Assembly: GCF_007997135.1 (NCBI RefSeq)
Contig: NZ_VORU01000006.1
Location: forward strand, 1 to 64,000
DNA from: Aequorivita lipolytica
Lineage (GTDB): Bacteria; Bacteroidota; Bacteroidia; Flavobacteriales; Flavobacteriaceae
Length of the DNA: 64,000 bases
Direction: 5' to 3'
How positions within the stretch are numbered: the stretch's first letter is position 1; each line of letters opens with the position of its first letter. Shown here piece by piece: positions 1 through 8,698 of this stretch. The notes beneath the pieces were generated by a model that saw only the letters and a program-made list of their open reading frames with translations, was not told where the DNA came from and searched no databases. A program made the position numbers and the translations under genes.

Positions 1-135
1 GCAACAGCGAAAGATTGGATTTTAAAATATTCCGAAGAATATTTGTCCAAAAAAGAAGCCTACGCTCGTGAACTGGCTATCAAAAGAAAAAAATCCAAAA
101 AATTTATCCAAAATCTTATCAACTCAGCTGAATAG
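1..135 (+). CDS. GIY-YIG nuclease family protein, C-terminal end (partial)
   Basis: The first 44 codons are open from the window edge and end in TAG at 133-135. The peptide (AKDW, then YAREL, then KRKKSKKFIQNLI) matches the C-terminal part of small GIY-YIG (URI-type) endonuclease-like proteins of about 80-95 residues, where a basic helix after the catalytic Glu closes the domain. The GIY and YIG strands and the catalytic residues lie outside the window. These small proteins are abundant in Bacteroidota and their role is not known; DNA repair or homing-like activity is inferred from the fold. The last codons overlap a tRNA-like 3' half (see next entry). Confidence 0.7.
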   Translation, partial: ATAKDWILKYSEEYLSKKEAYARELAIKRKKSKKFIQNLINSAE

Positions 136-188
136 CGCATCCCGATTTCCAATCGGGACGGTCGAAGGTTCGAATCCTTCTGCGATCA
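121..188 (+). pseudogene. tRNA-like 3' half (anticodon arm, T arm, 3' acceptor strand), Gly(TCC)-like
   Basis: A five-pair stem at 141-145/153-157 encloses the seven-base loop TTTCCAA, which would give anticodon TCC. A perfect T arm follows at 164-180 (stem GAAGG/CCTTC, loop TTCGAAT), then a 3' acceptor-like strand at 181-187 and an A discriminator. The 5' acceptor strand that should pair with 181-187 is absent, because that position is the coding end of the GIY-YIG gene, and the D arm around 121-139 is degenerate. It is therefore not a working tRNA. It could be a captured 3' tRNA end or an RNA processing or recognition element. Confidence 0.6.
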
Positions 189-193
189 CAGAC

Positions 194-218
194 AATCCCC
201 TATTCAGGGGATTTTTTG
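194..218 (+). terminator. Rho-independent terminator after the GIY-YIG/tRNA-like unit
   Basis: The stem AATCCCC (194-200) pairs with GGGGATT (207-213) around a TATTCA loop and is followed by T-rich sequence. It closes the transcript that carries the tRNA-like fragment. Confidence 0.7.
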
Positions 219-233
219 TTTTAACAAGCTGCC

Positions 234-509
234 TTAATAAACCACAATGTTTATTTCAGCATTAATTTCAATGGTTTTGTTTCCTGCCTTGGCTGTCTCT
301 ATAAGATTTGAAACTGTGGTTTGCGCACATTTTAATTCTTCAAGACGCTTTTTATATCTTTCTGAGTTACCAAGATTACGTTCTTCGCTACTAAATATTT
401 GACGGTTATTAAATTTTATTTTATCACCGATTATCGAAAATAATATTTCTTTCGCTTCCTCAGGCGTAAACTCACCCTTAATTAAATCTACTGTTTCCTC
501 TTTATTCAT
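234..509 (-). CDS. Small conserved flavobacterial protein of unknown function
   Basis: This is a 91-residue soluble, charged protein that starts at the ATG at 509. It has no signal peptide or membrane segment. The N-terminal pattern ETVDLIKGEFTPEEAKEIL and the later IEINAEINI strand resemble a family of short uncharacterised proteins often seen in Flavobacteriia; I know of no assigned function. Predicted structure is an N-terminal helix pair followed by a helix around residues 50-75 and a C-terminal strand. It stands alone, divergent from the LysR gene at 601, with its 3' end facing the terminator at 194-218. Confidence 0.65.
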   Translation of the reverse strand: MNKEETVDLIKGEFTPEEAKEILFSIIGDKIKFNNRQIFSSEERNLGNSERYKKRLEELKCAQTTVSNLIETAKAGNKTIEINAEINIVVY

Positions 510-560
510 AAATCATTTTTTTTCGTTCTAGATACAAATATGACGATGTTTTATCATATA

Positions 561-600
561 TTTTTATTTATATTTACTATCTATTACATAAAATATATTA
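561..600 (+). promoter_or_regulatory. Candidate operator shared with the dabB upstream region
   Basis: The 15-mer TTTTTATTTATATTT, followed by TATC and CATAAA, recurs in the same order and spacing at 6380-6413, upstream of dabB. Here it ends right against the LysR start codon. LysR regulators commonly repress themselves and activate a target from related sites, so this is a reasonable candidate for the regulator's binding site. The high AT content makes chance similarity possible. Confidence 0.35.
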
Positions 601-1524
601 ATGAATTATACACTGAATCAACTTAATATTTTTTTGAAAATAACGGAGCTTAAAAGTATCACCAAGGCAGCAGAAGCGCTTTATTTAACGCAGCCTGCAG
701 TATCCATTCAACTTAAAAATTTTCAGGATCAGTTTGAAATTCCCTTAACGGAAGTGATTGGAAGGCAGCTCTATGTTACCCCATTCGGTCAAGAAATTGC
801 CGAGGCGACCAAAAGAATTTTAGCCGAAGTGGAAATGATGAAGCATAAAGGCCTCGCCTTTAAAGGGCAACTTACAGGTCGTTTAAACATTGCCATTGTT
901 TCTACGGGAAAATATGTTATGCCGTATTTTCTCTCTACTTTTCTAAAACAGCACAGCGGGATAGATTTGGTGATGGACGTTACCAATCGTTATCAGGTAT
1001 TAGAATCTCTCGAAAAAAACGAAATAGACTTTGCCTTGGTTTCCGTATTGCCGGACAATCTAAAAGTGGAGAAAATAAGCCTAATGGAAAATAAATTATT
1101 CCTTGTAGGAAATCCTGAATTAGCGAAGACCATTTCAAAAGAAGAAAACGAATTGTTTGAGAATTTATCCTGGATTTATCGCGAAGAAGGCTCCGCTACC
1201 CGTCAATCTATGGAACGGTTTATAGCGAACAAGAAAATACAGGTAAACAAAAAAATACAGTTAACCTCCAACGAAGCTGTAAAACAAGCAGTCCTAGCGG
1301 GTTTGGGATTTAGCATTATGCCGTTGATTGGCTTAAAAAATGAATTGAATGACCGCGAAATAGCCATTATTCCCGTTAAAGGCCTTCCCATAAAAACGTC
1401 TTGGAATTTAATTTGGTTAAAGGGCAAAAAATTCTCCCCCGCTGCCCTCGCTTATCTTGAATTTTTGAAAAGTAATATTGAAGCGGTTATAAATACTAAT
1501 TACAAGTGGTTGGAAAACTACTAA
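601..1524 (+). CDS. LysR-family transcriptional regulator of the DAB locus
   Basis: This 307-residue protein has the standard LysR layout: a winged helix-turn-helix at residues 1-60 (TQPAVSIQLK recognition helix, followed by RQLYVTPFG), a linker helix to about 88, and a periplasmic-binding-like effector domain at about 90-295. LysR proteins of the CbbR/CynR type often control carbon-assimilation genes, and its neighbours here are dabA and dabB, so I infer that it senses a carbon-status metabolite and controls them. It is convergent with the DUF6671-like gene, with 16 bp between the stop codons. The same motif sits in front of this gene (561-600) and of dabB (6380-6413). Confidence 0.85.
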   Translation: MNYTLNQLNIFLKITELKSITKAAEALYLTQPAVSIQLKNFQDQFEIPLTEVIGRQLYVTPFGQEIAEATKRILAEVEMMKHKGLAFKGQLTGRLNIAIVSTGKYVMPYFLSTFLKQHSGIDLVMDVTNRYQVLESLEKNEIDFALVSVLPDNLKVEKISLMENKLFLVGNPELAKTISKEENELFENLSWIYREEGSATRQSMERFIANKKIQVNKKIQLTSNEAVKQAVLAGLGFSIMPLIGLKNELNDREIAIIPVKGLPIKTSWNLIWLKGKKFSPAALAYLEFLKSNIEAVINTNYKWLENY

Positions 1525-1540
1525 TTCAAAAAGCCACTAT

Positions 1541-2401
1541 TTAAGGATTGCAATAATCACAAAATGTGGGATCTTGAAACGGTATACCTTCTTTTTTCCG
1601 CTCACAAGTGAAAGCACATTTTTGGCACGAAAAGATATATGCCTTCACTCCCTTTGTAGGCAAATTGCATAGCTGGCAGCGTAAGCCACGCATAGCTTCA
1701 ATAATAGAAAAGCCGGGAGCATTACATTCGGGACAAAGTGAATTGATGTTAATCAGTAAGTTTTTCGTGGCCAATCCTATTGCCAGCATTCTGGTGGGAT
1801 TATTCATCGCCCGCATATCTGTTTCTGCACTGATGGTATTTCCACCTGTCAAAAATTCTAAAACTTGGCTTTGTAATGAAATGAAATCTTTAAAGTCTTT
1901 GTGTATGATTTCTGAATTAGCTTTATTTCTAACCTTCACAATTATTCCGTGTTCAGGAAAACCTATTCGCTCCGTAAACTCCTTCAAATCAAATAGTGCT
2001 TCTATTTTTTGATGGTTGAAATTTGTTTTTTCAGTAAAAAAACGACCTATTATTTCGAAATTGTTTTCTATATCTATAAGTATTACCAATTCTTCACTTC
2101 CCGTTACAAATGGACTTTCGGGATGCGGTCCGAAAGAGCCCTCACTTGCTATTACCAAAGTTTCATTACAATCTGAAAGTGCCGCTAAAGCTTTTGCTCG
2201 AACGGTTTCCAATGGATTGCTCTTTCGTTCAATTTCTCCACTAAAAGTGCCGAATTGATCTGTATTAAATCCCTTCGGCACTAAACATTTCATATTAAAT
2301 TCATCTTCCAGCAAGGGTGCAATTACCTTTTCCTTTGCGTGCATCGTGGCTATTACCACTCGCCTATTTTTAAAAATTTTGACACCCGTATATTTGTTCA
2401 T
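1541..2401 (-). CDS. DUF6671-like protein with C-terminal zinc ribbons
   Basis: This 286-residue cytosolic protein begins at the ATG at 2401, 17 bp after dabA, so it is probably the last gene of the dabB-dabA operon. Residues 1-190 form a domain with motifs TMHAKEK, PKGFNTDQFGTFSGE and ASEGSFGPHP that I associate with DUF6671. The C-terminus (about 220-286) carries four CxxC-type pairs (CPEC, CQLC, CQKC, CDYC) that should bind two zinc ions in rubredoxin-like ribbons. Its function is unknown. Placement beside a zinc-dependent carbonic-anhydrase-like pump suggests a role in assembly or metal supply, but that is inference only. Confidence 0.7.
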   Translation of the reverse strand: MNKYTGVKIFKNRRVVIATMHAKEKVIAPLLEDEFNMKCLVPKGFNTDQFGTFSGEIERKSNPLETVRAKALAALSDCNETLVIASEGSFGPHPESPFVTGSEELVILIDIENNFEIIGRFFTEKTNFNHQKIEALFDLKEFTERIGFPEHGIIVKVRNKANSEIIHKDFKDFISLQSQVLEFLTGGNTISAETDMRAMNNPTRMLAIGLATKNLLININSLCPECNAPGFSIIEAMRGLRCQLCNLPTKGVKAYIFSCQKCAFTCERKKEGIPFQDPTFCDYCNP

Positions 2402-2418
2402 TTCGAAAAAAAATTGAT

Positions 2419-4815
2419 CTAAACCGCAGTGGCTATTTCTACTTTACTTGCTGTTTTGGTGCTTTTCGTATTCGCTTCAGAAGATATAACGGCGTTCCAA
2501 TTCATTCCTTTTGAATATTTCTTGATACGATAATTATCATTTGGATCCATTGCCATTAGATAAATCCATTCGTTGTCCAAAAGACCTTTTAGATTTTCGT
2601 TTTTATTTAAAATACTCTCAATATTCTCAATCGGTGCCTGAATAATTACTGAAAGTCGCAGCGGTTGATGGTACATTTCATTATCGCTCTGGTTTACCGA
2701 TTCTAAAGGAAGTCCCATTTTTAAATCGCCACCATTGCCCTGCACTACACCAAATTTTCCAGTAATATTATGAGTTATTTTTGAACCGCCCCCAAAGGTT
2801 TCATTATCAACGGTCGAAAAATAATAATGGTTGTTGATCCACTGTGTAACCACCATCGGCCCCTGCATTATTCCTTCCAATGCGGCGCCTTCTAAATCTC
2901 GCTCCCAATCGTAAGAATGTAGAAAGCAACGTCCGTCAAGATTTAGATTTTTGGTCAATTTCCGCGGTGCGATTATAAAACTCGCATTTTTTGCAAGTCC
3001 CCATTCTGGTCGCGTTTCAGACCAATTATTGGCGTTGCTCTGGGCTTGCGAAACGCTCTTATTCTTATTCTTTTTATTTAAGCGTTCTGCAGTGGCATTA
3101 TCTTGTGCTTTGGCGAGATTAACTTTCAAATTTTGAATTGCGGAAGTCTGAACAGGTGGAACATCGGCGTCAAAGATTACAATTTCATCTGTTGTTGTGT
3201 TGTGTTCGGCTCCTATAAAAACCGTATCCTTTGGAATTTCAATAGCGTACTTCTCCATTAAAGTGTTACGTACATCTTTCAAATTGGCCATTTTGGCAAG
3301 CATCCGCGCGTTGTGTCTTCCAGGGCTTGCGGCACAGGCACCACAATCTAAACTGGAACCAAAGGGATTGTTTGCAGTATGGCTCCCGTGGCCTACAAAA
3401 AGAACCAGCGGCGCAAAGTTTTTCCAACCCGTGAGATCAAACGCTCCTTTTACAATTGCAACTTTTTCATCCAATGGAATGTCAAGTTGTTCGTGGTTTT
3501 CCCCTGAACACTTATTAATTTTTGGTTGGTATATTTTTTCATAATCGGTTGCTTGCAGGGTACTTTTTCTATAGTTATATCCTGGAAATAATGTTCTGCC
3601 AACCAGTGAAAAGCCATAAAAAATACCAGAACCTTCCACATAACCAAAGGCTGACGGGAGCATATTTTTCAATCTTCTCAAAAAGTATTCGCTGAAATTT
3701 TTCAGCTGAATTTTCTTGGCGAATTTTTCAGCTTTATCCGTCTTATTTTCCTGCGGTGTTTCTGAAACAACATAGGCAGAACCTAAAATTGGCGGACAAG
3801 ATTTACGAACAATACCGTCATTTTCATTTTTATAATCCATCGCAATTCCGAAGAAACCTGCGTAGCCGAAGGTTTCGTAGTTACCCGCATTTTCAATATG
3901 CCTGCGCATCATTTCAGAACGGGTGTCAATGCACAATGCAAATTGTGCATCGGGAATTTGTGGTTGTGAAGTTTTAGATTTCAATTCATTTTTATTGTTT
4001 TCTAGCGTTGTAGAAATTTGTTTTTGCCAACTCCCTTCCCATGCCTTTAACCAAAGATGGCGAAGCGTTAAGGTTTCCAAATGTTTTTTCGGAGAAGCGT
4101 TCTTCGGAAGAAACTCCGCTTTTAGTTGTTTCGCAATAAAAAGTCGCACGGCCAAGTAATCCAGCAATGTAATTGGATATTCTCTTTGCCAAGCTGTATC
4201 GTTTTCATTTCTATGCTTTATGTAGCCGGTCCAACCTGGAAGTGCGGCCAAATGGTGTTTGAAGATTTCTAAATGCTCTTTCTGTGAATAATCCTTCAAC
4301 AATATATCTAAGGTTTCAAGAGCTGTGGATGGAATATCGTTCGTATTTCGAACTTTGATTTCAGAATCATATTTAGCCAATTTTCTCCAAGAGTTATAAA
4401 AACCTTCATTTTTGTTCGGCATTTCCCATTCTGCCAATCCTTCGTCCATAAAGGCGGCGAGCCATTTTGAAACAAGCCTGTCTAGATTTGCATTGTGGTT
4501 TCTTTCAATGGTAACTGTTTCAATTTCCATCTGCTTCAGGGATTCTGAAGGTGTAGTTTTAAATCCGTTTTCTTTCAGCAAATTAGCCACTTCACTTTCC
4601 AGAATTTCATTGCGCTGCCAAGCTTGACGATAAACAGCAACTTCTGGAAATGATCTTGCTCCAAAAAGAGTTTCGGCTTGGTTCACGGCTTCGGAAAAGT
4701 GTTTCTTTTCAAACCCAACCAGCGGATTGGAAGTTACAAAGGTATACAGCGGCCAGGTGGTTCCAACAATTTCGGAAGCTTCATTTAAACTTTGCTGCAA
4801 TTTTGAATTCATCAT
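2419..4815 (-). CDS. dabA: DabA, carbonic-anhydrase-like subunit of the DAB inorganic-carbon pump (DUF2309)
   Basis: This 798-residue protein matches the UPF0753/DUF2309 family. DabA is a peripheral membrane protein with a beta-carbonic-anhydrase-like zinc site that converts CO2 to bicarbonate, coupled to ion flow through DabB. The expected zinc-site residues are visible: Cys295 and Asp297 in LCIDTRSE, His476 in VGHGSHT and Cys491 in LDCGAC; the His-Cys spacing of 15 equals that of characterised DabA. The start overlaps the dabB stop (ATGATGA), which implies translational coupling. It is near full family length and shows no damage. In a heterotroph it would supply bicarbonate for carboxylases; that use is inferred. 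Confidence 0.92.
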   Translation of the reverse strand: MMNSKLQQSLNEASEIVGTTWPLYTFVTSNPLVGFEKKHFSEAVNQAETLFGARSFPEVAVYRQAWQRNEILESEVANLLKENGFKTTPSESLKQMEIETVTIERNHNANLDRLVSKWLAAFMDEGLAEWEMPNKNEGFYNSWRKLAKYDSEIKVRNTNDIPSTALETLDILLKDYSQKEHLEIFKHHLAALPGWTGYIKHRNENDTAWQREYPITLLDYLAVRLFIAKQLKAEFLPKNASPKKHLETLTLRHLWLKAWEGSWQKQISTTLENNKNELKSKTSQPQIPDAQFALCIDTRSEMMRRHIENAGNYETFGYAGFFGIAMDYKNENDGIVRKSCPPILGSAYVVSETPQENKTDKAEKFAKKIQLKNFSEYFLRRLKNMLPSAFGYVEGSGIFYGFSLVGRTLFPGYNYRKSTLQATDYEKIYQPKINKCSGENHEQLDIPLDEKVAIVKGAFDLTGWKNFAPLVLFVGHGSHTANNPFGSSLDCGACAASPGRHNARMLAKMANLKDVRNTLMEKYAIEIPKDTVFIGAEHNTTTDEIVIFDADVPPVQTSAIQNLKVNLAKAQDNATAERLNKKNKNKSVSQAQSNANNWSETRPEWGLAKNASFIIAPRKLTKNLNLDGRCFLHSYDWERDLEGAALEGIMQGPMVVTQWINNHYYFSTVDNETFGGGSKITHNITGKFGVVQGNGGDLKMGLPLESVNQSDNEMYHQPLRLSVIIQAPIENIESILNKNENLKGLLDNEWIYLMAMDPNDNYRIKKYSKGMNWNAVISSEANTKSTKTASKVEIATAV

Positions 4816-6293
4816 AATGATTTCTTATTTGAAGTTAGAATGGATTTTTTATAAGGTTGTGAATCGTTCATCAGTTTTACATAAAGCCACGGTACTTTGC
4901 GGAAGATTCCTAATTTCATAATAAAGAAACCGATTAGGAAAATGATTCCGAAAATAATGTGCACCGCGGAAATTGGTACGGCGGCATCCACCATCGGCAT
5001 ATCGCCCATTAAGAAGGTTACCGCGTTGTAGAGCATTGCATAGAGCACGATACCCACTGTGAAAAGTAGTATGGGGAAGAAAATCTTTTGAAATGAATTG
5101 AAAATTTCCTGTTTCACAATATTGTAAGTTACCTGTCCTACCGTTATTGCAACAATTAGGGTTAGAATAATCCCACTGTCCATAGCCGTTCCTTTTCCGG
5201 TGAGATAGGAAAACAGCACCGCACCCATAGCTCCGAAAATTAATACCACCAAAGCTTGAACCGGCGTGATTACTATTTTGTATGGTTTGGTAGGTTTTGT
5301 ATTTTTAATTTCCTCTCCCGCCGAAAGGAACAAATAGGCCTTATAAAACCCGTGCAAAATAAGGTGTGCAATGGCCGCGTTAAAAAAGCCTAACCCGCAC
5401 TGCATAATCATAAACCCCATTTGGGCAATTGTGGAGCAGGCCAGTTTTTGCTTTACGTTTACTTGTAATAGTTTTGTGAACTGCGCTGTTACGGCCGTAA
5501 TTCCTCCTATTATGAAAAGAAGCGTCAAGGTATGTGATTCAAAAAACAATGTTGAAAAGAATGCGAGTAGAATTCCGGCACCATTTACAAAGCCAGCGTG
5601 CATAAGTGCAGAAGCCGGCGTAGGTGAAGTCATCGCCGATAGCAACCATCGCTGAAAAGGAAAAATAGCAGATTGTATTATTGCCGCCATTATTGTACAA
5701 AGCGCTGCAATAACGGTAATGTATGTTGGCAGGAATGACAGATTCTGAATTATTCCATCAATAGCGTATGTATTGGTTTGGGTTGCCAAAAGAAGTAATC
5801 CCGCTCCAAGAAAGAAAGTACCCAATAAAAAAAACTTTTGTGCGTACTCTGAAGCCTCCCGAGCCTCTGCCCAAGATTTGTTGATACCAATAAGTTGTGC
5901 CATAAATATGCCCATTAGCAACCAAGAACCCACAAAGGGAATTATATGGTTGGACATAACTAGAAGCATTACTGAGAATAGGAACCCCAGACTGTTTAGC
6001 GTAAAACTTAAGTGATGGGCGAACCCTTTTAAATAATTGCTCGCATAGGTACTTACTATGGCGCTAAAAAATGTTACCGTTGTCCAGATTAAAATAGTAA
6101 AACCGTTTATTCTGAAAATGTTTTCCCATTGCCACAAAGGCGTATTTGGTAGATAATAAATTATGGCAAAAAGAGTCGCTAGAAAAAGAACCCAGTGAAT
6201 GACGGGAACGAGTGTGTAAATTTTAGATTGTTGAAGTAATTTTTGGTTTGGATGGGATTGGTTTAAATCTGGTTGTTTCAGGATGGCCTGCAT
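4812..6293 (-). CDS. dabB: DabB, membrane subunit of the DAB inorganic-carbon pump (NuoL/MrpA-like)
   Basis: This is a polytopic protein of 493 residues with about 13 membrane segments and the proton-antiporter (NuoL/M/N, MrpA/D) signature around AMTSPTPASALMHAG. DabB proteins are this family's ion-conducting partner for DabA. I chose the ATG at 6293 (MQAILKQPDL); the codons just upstream contain no standard start. It is the first gene of the dabB-dabA-DUF6671 operon and overlaps dabA by a few bases. It could be confused with a stray Nuo subunit, but no other complex I gene is present, and dabA directly follows. Confidence 0.88.
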   Translation of the reverse strand: MQAILKQPDLNQSHPNQKLLQQSKIYTLVPVIHWVLFLATLFAIIYYLPNTPLWQWENIFRINGFTILIWTTVTFFSAIVSTYASNYLKGFAHHLSFTLNSLGFLFSVMLLVMSNHIIPFVGSWLLMGIFMAQLIGINKSWAEAREASEYAQKFFLLGTFFLGAGLLLLATQTNTYAIDGIIQNLSFLPTYITVIAALCTIMAAIIQSAIFPFQRWLLSAMTSPTPASALMHAGFVNGAGILLAFFSTLFFESHTLTLLFIIGGITAVTAQFTKLLQVNVKQKLACSTIAQMGFMIMQCGLGFFNAAIAHLILHGFYKAYLFLSAGEEIKNTKPTKPYKIVITPVQALVVLIFGAMGAVLFSYLTGKGTAMDSGIILTLIVAITVGQVTYNIVKQEIFNSFQKIFFPILLFTVGIVLYAMLYNAVTFLMGDMPMVDAAVPISAVHIIFGIIFLIGFFIMKLGIFRKVPWLYVKLMNDSQPYKKSILTSNKKSL

Positions 6294-6379
6294 AATTTTC
6301 AAGGTTTTTTAAAAATTTGAATTTTTAAGCTGATAACCAATTTATCAACGGGACAAATGTCCAAAAACCTTTTCATTAA

Positions 6380-6413
6380 TTTTTATTTATATTTTATATC
6401 ATTAGCATAAATA
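6380..6413 (-). promoter_or_regulatory. Candidate LysR operator upstream of dabB
   Basis: This is the second copy of the motif at 561-594: a perfect 15-mer, then TATC, then CATAAA at the same offsets. It lies about 87-120 bp before the dabB start, a normal distance for LysR-type activation. The 230-bp gap that holds it (6294-6523) has no open reading frame. Confidence 0.35.
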
Positions 6414-6523
6414 ATTTTAATGCAATAAGTATCGGAAAACTCTAGCCAATCAACTAAACATAAGCGGATCTCGAAGAATAAGGAAACCGATCAGAAGAAG
6501 AGTCGGTAGAAATTATTTATTTC

Positions 6524-8569
6524 CTATTCTGGATATTCAACTCTAAGATGGTAAATATTGTTGAGTTTCTTTTTGAGTACTTTCTTAATCATTTCAATTT
6601 CCTTGAAAGTAATATCCGCATTTAAAAATTGGCCCTGCGCCATTTGGTTGTTGATTATTTTTTCAACAAACTCATCAATAATTGTAGAAGATGGTTCCTT
6701 TAAACTTTTGCTGGCGGCCTCCACGCTGTCCGCCATCATTAAAATCGCAGTTTCTTTTGAAAAAGGAATTGGACCCGGATACGTAAAGTCGTCTTTATTG
6801 GCCTCTCCTTGAAGTTCCTTCTCTTTTTTGTAGAAGTAATATACCAGGCTCGTTCCGTGATGGGTTCTTATAAAATCAATCACCCGGTCCGGGAGGTTAT
6901 GTTTTCGGGCTATTTCTATGCCCTTTATTACGTGATCTATTATTATTTGGGAGCTTTCTTTCGGGTCCAGTTCGTTGTGCGAATTGATTGAATTCGCTTG
7001 GTTTTCGGTAAACATTGTTGGATTCAACATTTTGCCAACATCGTGGTAAAGCGCTCCTACCCGCACCAGCATACTGTTTGCGCCAATCTCGTTTGCGGAA
7101 GCTTCTGCCAAATTTGCAACGTTCAAAGAATGGTGAAATGTTCCCGGCGCTTTATTAGAAAGTTCTTTCAACAGTTTTGAATTGGTATCGCTCAGTTCCA
7201 ATAATGAAACATCTGAAACCAATCCGAAGATTTTTTCGTAAAAATATATAAGTGGATGCGCAAATAGCGTTGCCAAACCACAAAGAATAAAATATTGGAA
7301 ATTCTGCCATTCCATGGTTTGTATATTTCCTTCCTGAATTACGAAAAAGGCGAAATATCCAAGAATATATATCAACGTTATCTGCCCTACGGAAATAAAT
7401 AGGTTGGCTCTTTTGTACAATTCTGAAACGGTAAGAATCGTTACAATTCCCGCAATAAATTGCAGAAACATATACTCAAAACTATTGGGTACAATAAATC
7501 CGAGCAATAAAATTGTCAAAACGTGAACAAACAAACCAACGCGTGGATCGAAAAATGCCTTTAGAATAAGCGGCAGAATACATATGGGTACAATATAAAC
7601 ATAATCGGCGTGAACCTTTAATACCAGCGTGGTTAAGAAAACCATCAAAAAAATGTTGAAGAATATAAAAGTTACCTTGGTATTATTATTATATATGTAA
7701 GGACGATAATTTTTCAGAAATAGAAAAAGCATCAAAAACACTAGTGAAACCAACATAGAATAGCCAACCAAGAGCCACAGGTAGTTGTTTTTGCTCCATA
7801 TTTGGCTATCAAATTCGGCTTTCAGCGAATTTAAAATCTGGAATTTATCACCTTCCACCACTTCGCCTTTTGCGATTACTCGTCCACCTTTTTCAATGAT
7901 TCCACGATTTGGATTTAAGGCCTGTATTTCTGCATCAATGGCAGATTCTGTTAATTTGATATTTAGGGATACATTGGGCTGAAAAACCTCGTTAAAAATA
8001 TTGTAGAGCAATACTTGTGCATCTTCGGTTCTGTTCTTTTCAACCAGTTCCCTAACTTTTTTGTTAAGAATTTCCTTTTTGAAAAATTGTGAATAATTAC
8101 GCTCTTCTATCTCGTTTCCGTTTTTTAAATAAATAAGCCGGTCGCCATCGTATACGTGAATTTCATCAGTAACCCCATTTTTATACGCTTCGGAGATAAA
8201 CCTTTGCCCTAATGTCTCTAAGTTTTTTTGTGGCGTTTGGTAAAGACTATCCACATATTTGGTTTTAAGCTGGCTTTCAAAATTTTCTAAAACATCTTCC
8301 TCCACATTAGTATTATACTCAAAATACGGAATGGCATTCGCCCTTATTTCCTCACGCTCTTTCTTTAAAGTTTCTTCGTTCTTTTTGATGGTAAAGCTGA
8401 AGGGAGCGTAAAGATTTTCATACTGCCAAGGCTTCCCTTTTTGGAAATTATATTTAAACTGTCCGCCCTTCGGAAGAAAATAAATAACTAAAAGCGTGGA
8501 GATTATGAAAAGAAAAACCTTATAAATAAGGGATTGGTTTTTTGCGAACAAAGAAATAAGGTTCTTCAT
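6524..8569 (-). CDS. 7TM-HD family protein, probable c-di-AMP phosphodiesterase (PgpH-type)
   Basis: This 681-residue membrane protein has an N-terminal anchor (about residues 17-32), a large extracytoplasmic 7TMR-HDED domain to about residue 260, seven membrane helices to about 465, and a cytoplasmic HD domain. The HD metal ligands are visible in GTFHHSLNV and YHDVGKM, followed by HHGTS further on. PgpH of Listeria, which has the same architecture, hydrolyses the second messenger c-di-AMP, so turnover of c-di-AMP in osmotic or wall homeostasis is the likely role. It is transcribed on the same strand as dabB but separated by 230 bp, so probably independent. Confidence 0.88.
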   Translation of the reverse strand: MKNLISLFAKNQSLIYKVFLFIISTLLVIYFLPKGGQFKYNFQKGKPWQYENLYAPFSFTIKKNEETLKKEREEIRANAIPYFEYNTNVEEDVLENFESQLKTKYVDSLYQTPQKNLETLGQRFISEAYKNGVTDEIHVYDGDRLIYLKNGNEIEERNYSQFFKKEILNKKVRELVEKNRTEDAQVLLYNIFNEVFQPNVSLNIKLTESAIDAEIQALNPNRGIIEKGGRVIAKGEVVEGDKFQILNSLKAEFDSQIWSKNNYLWLLVGYSMLVSLVFLMLFLFLKNYRPYIYNNNTKVTFIFFNIFLMVFLTTLVLKVHADYVYIVPICILPLILKAFFDPRVGLFVHVLTILLLGFIVPNSFEYMFLQFIAGIVTILTVSELYKRANLFISVGQITLIYILGYFAFFVIQEGNIQTMEWQNFQYFILCGLATLFAHPLIYFYEKIFGLVSDVSLLELSDTNSKLLKELSNKAPGTFHHSLNVANLAEASANEIGANSMLVRVGALYHDVGKMLNPTMFTENQANSINSHNELDPKESSQIIIDHVIKGIEIARKHNLPDRVIDFIRTHHGTSLVYYFYKKEKELQGEANKDDFTYPGPIPFSKETAILMMADSVEAASKSLKEPSSTIIDEFVEKIINNQMAQGQFLNADITFKEIEMIKKVLKKKLNNIYHLRVEYPE

Positions 8570-8636
8570 AAAATTATAACTTAGAGTAAAGGTATAAATA
8601 AGGAACGAGTTATCCCAAAACCAATACCTGCAAAGA

Positions 8637-8667
8637 TTGATATTTAAGTTAGAAATATGTAATTTCG
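8637..8667 (+). promoter_or_regulatory. Flavobacterial-type promoter for the thiolase gene
   Basis: TTG at 8637-8639 is followed after 20 bp by TAATTTCG at 8660-8667. This fits the Bacteroidota -33/-7 consensus TTG-N17-23-TAnnTTTG with one mismatch. The predicted start would leave a leader of roughly 25 nt before the ATG at 8699. Confidence 0.45.
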
Positions 8668-8698
8668 CAGTCCTTATTTTAATTATTAAAACCGTAGC

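Noticed and set aside
68-265. 65-residue frame reading through the GIY-YIG end and tRNA-like region
   Set aside because: It is in a frame different from the nuclease end, has no family signal, and its GTVEGSNPSAI text is the translation of a tRNA T arm.
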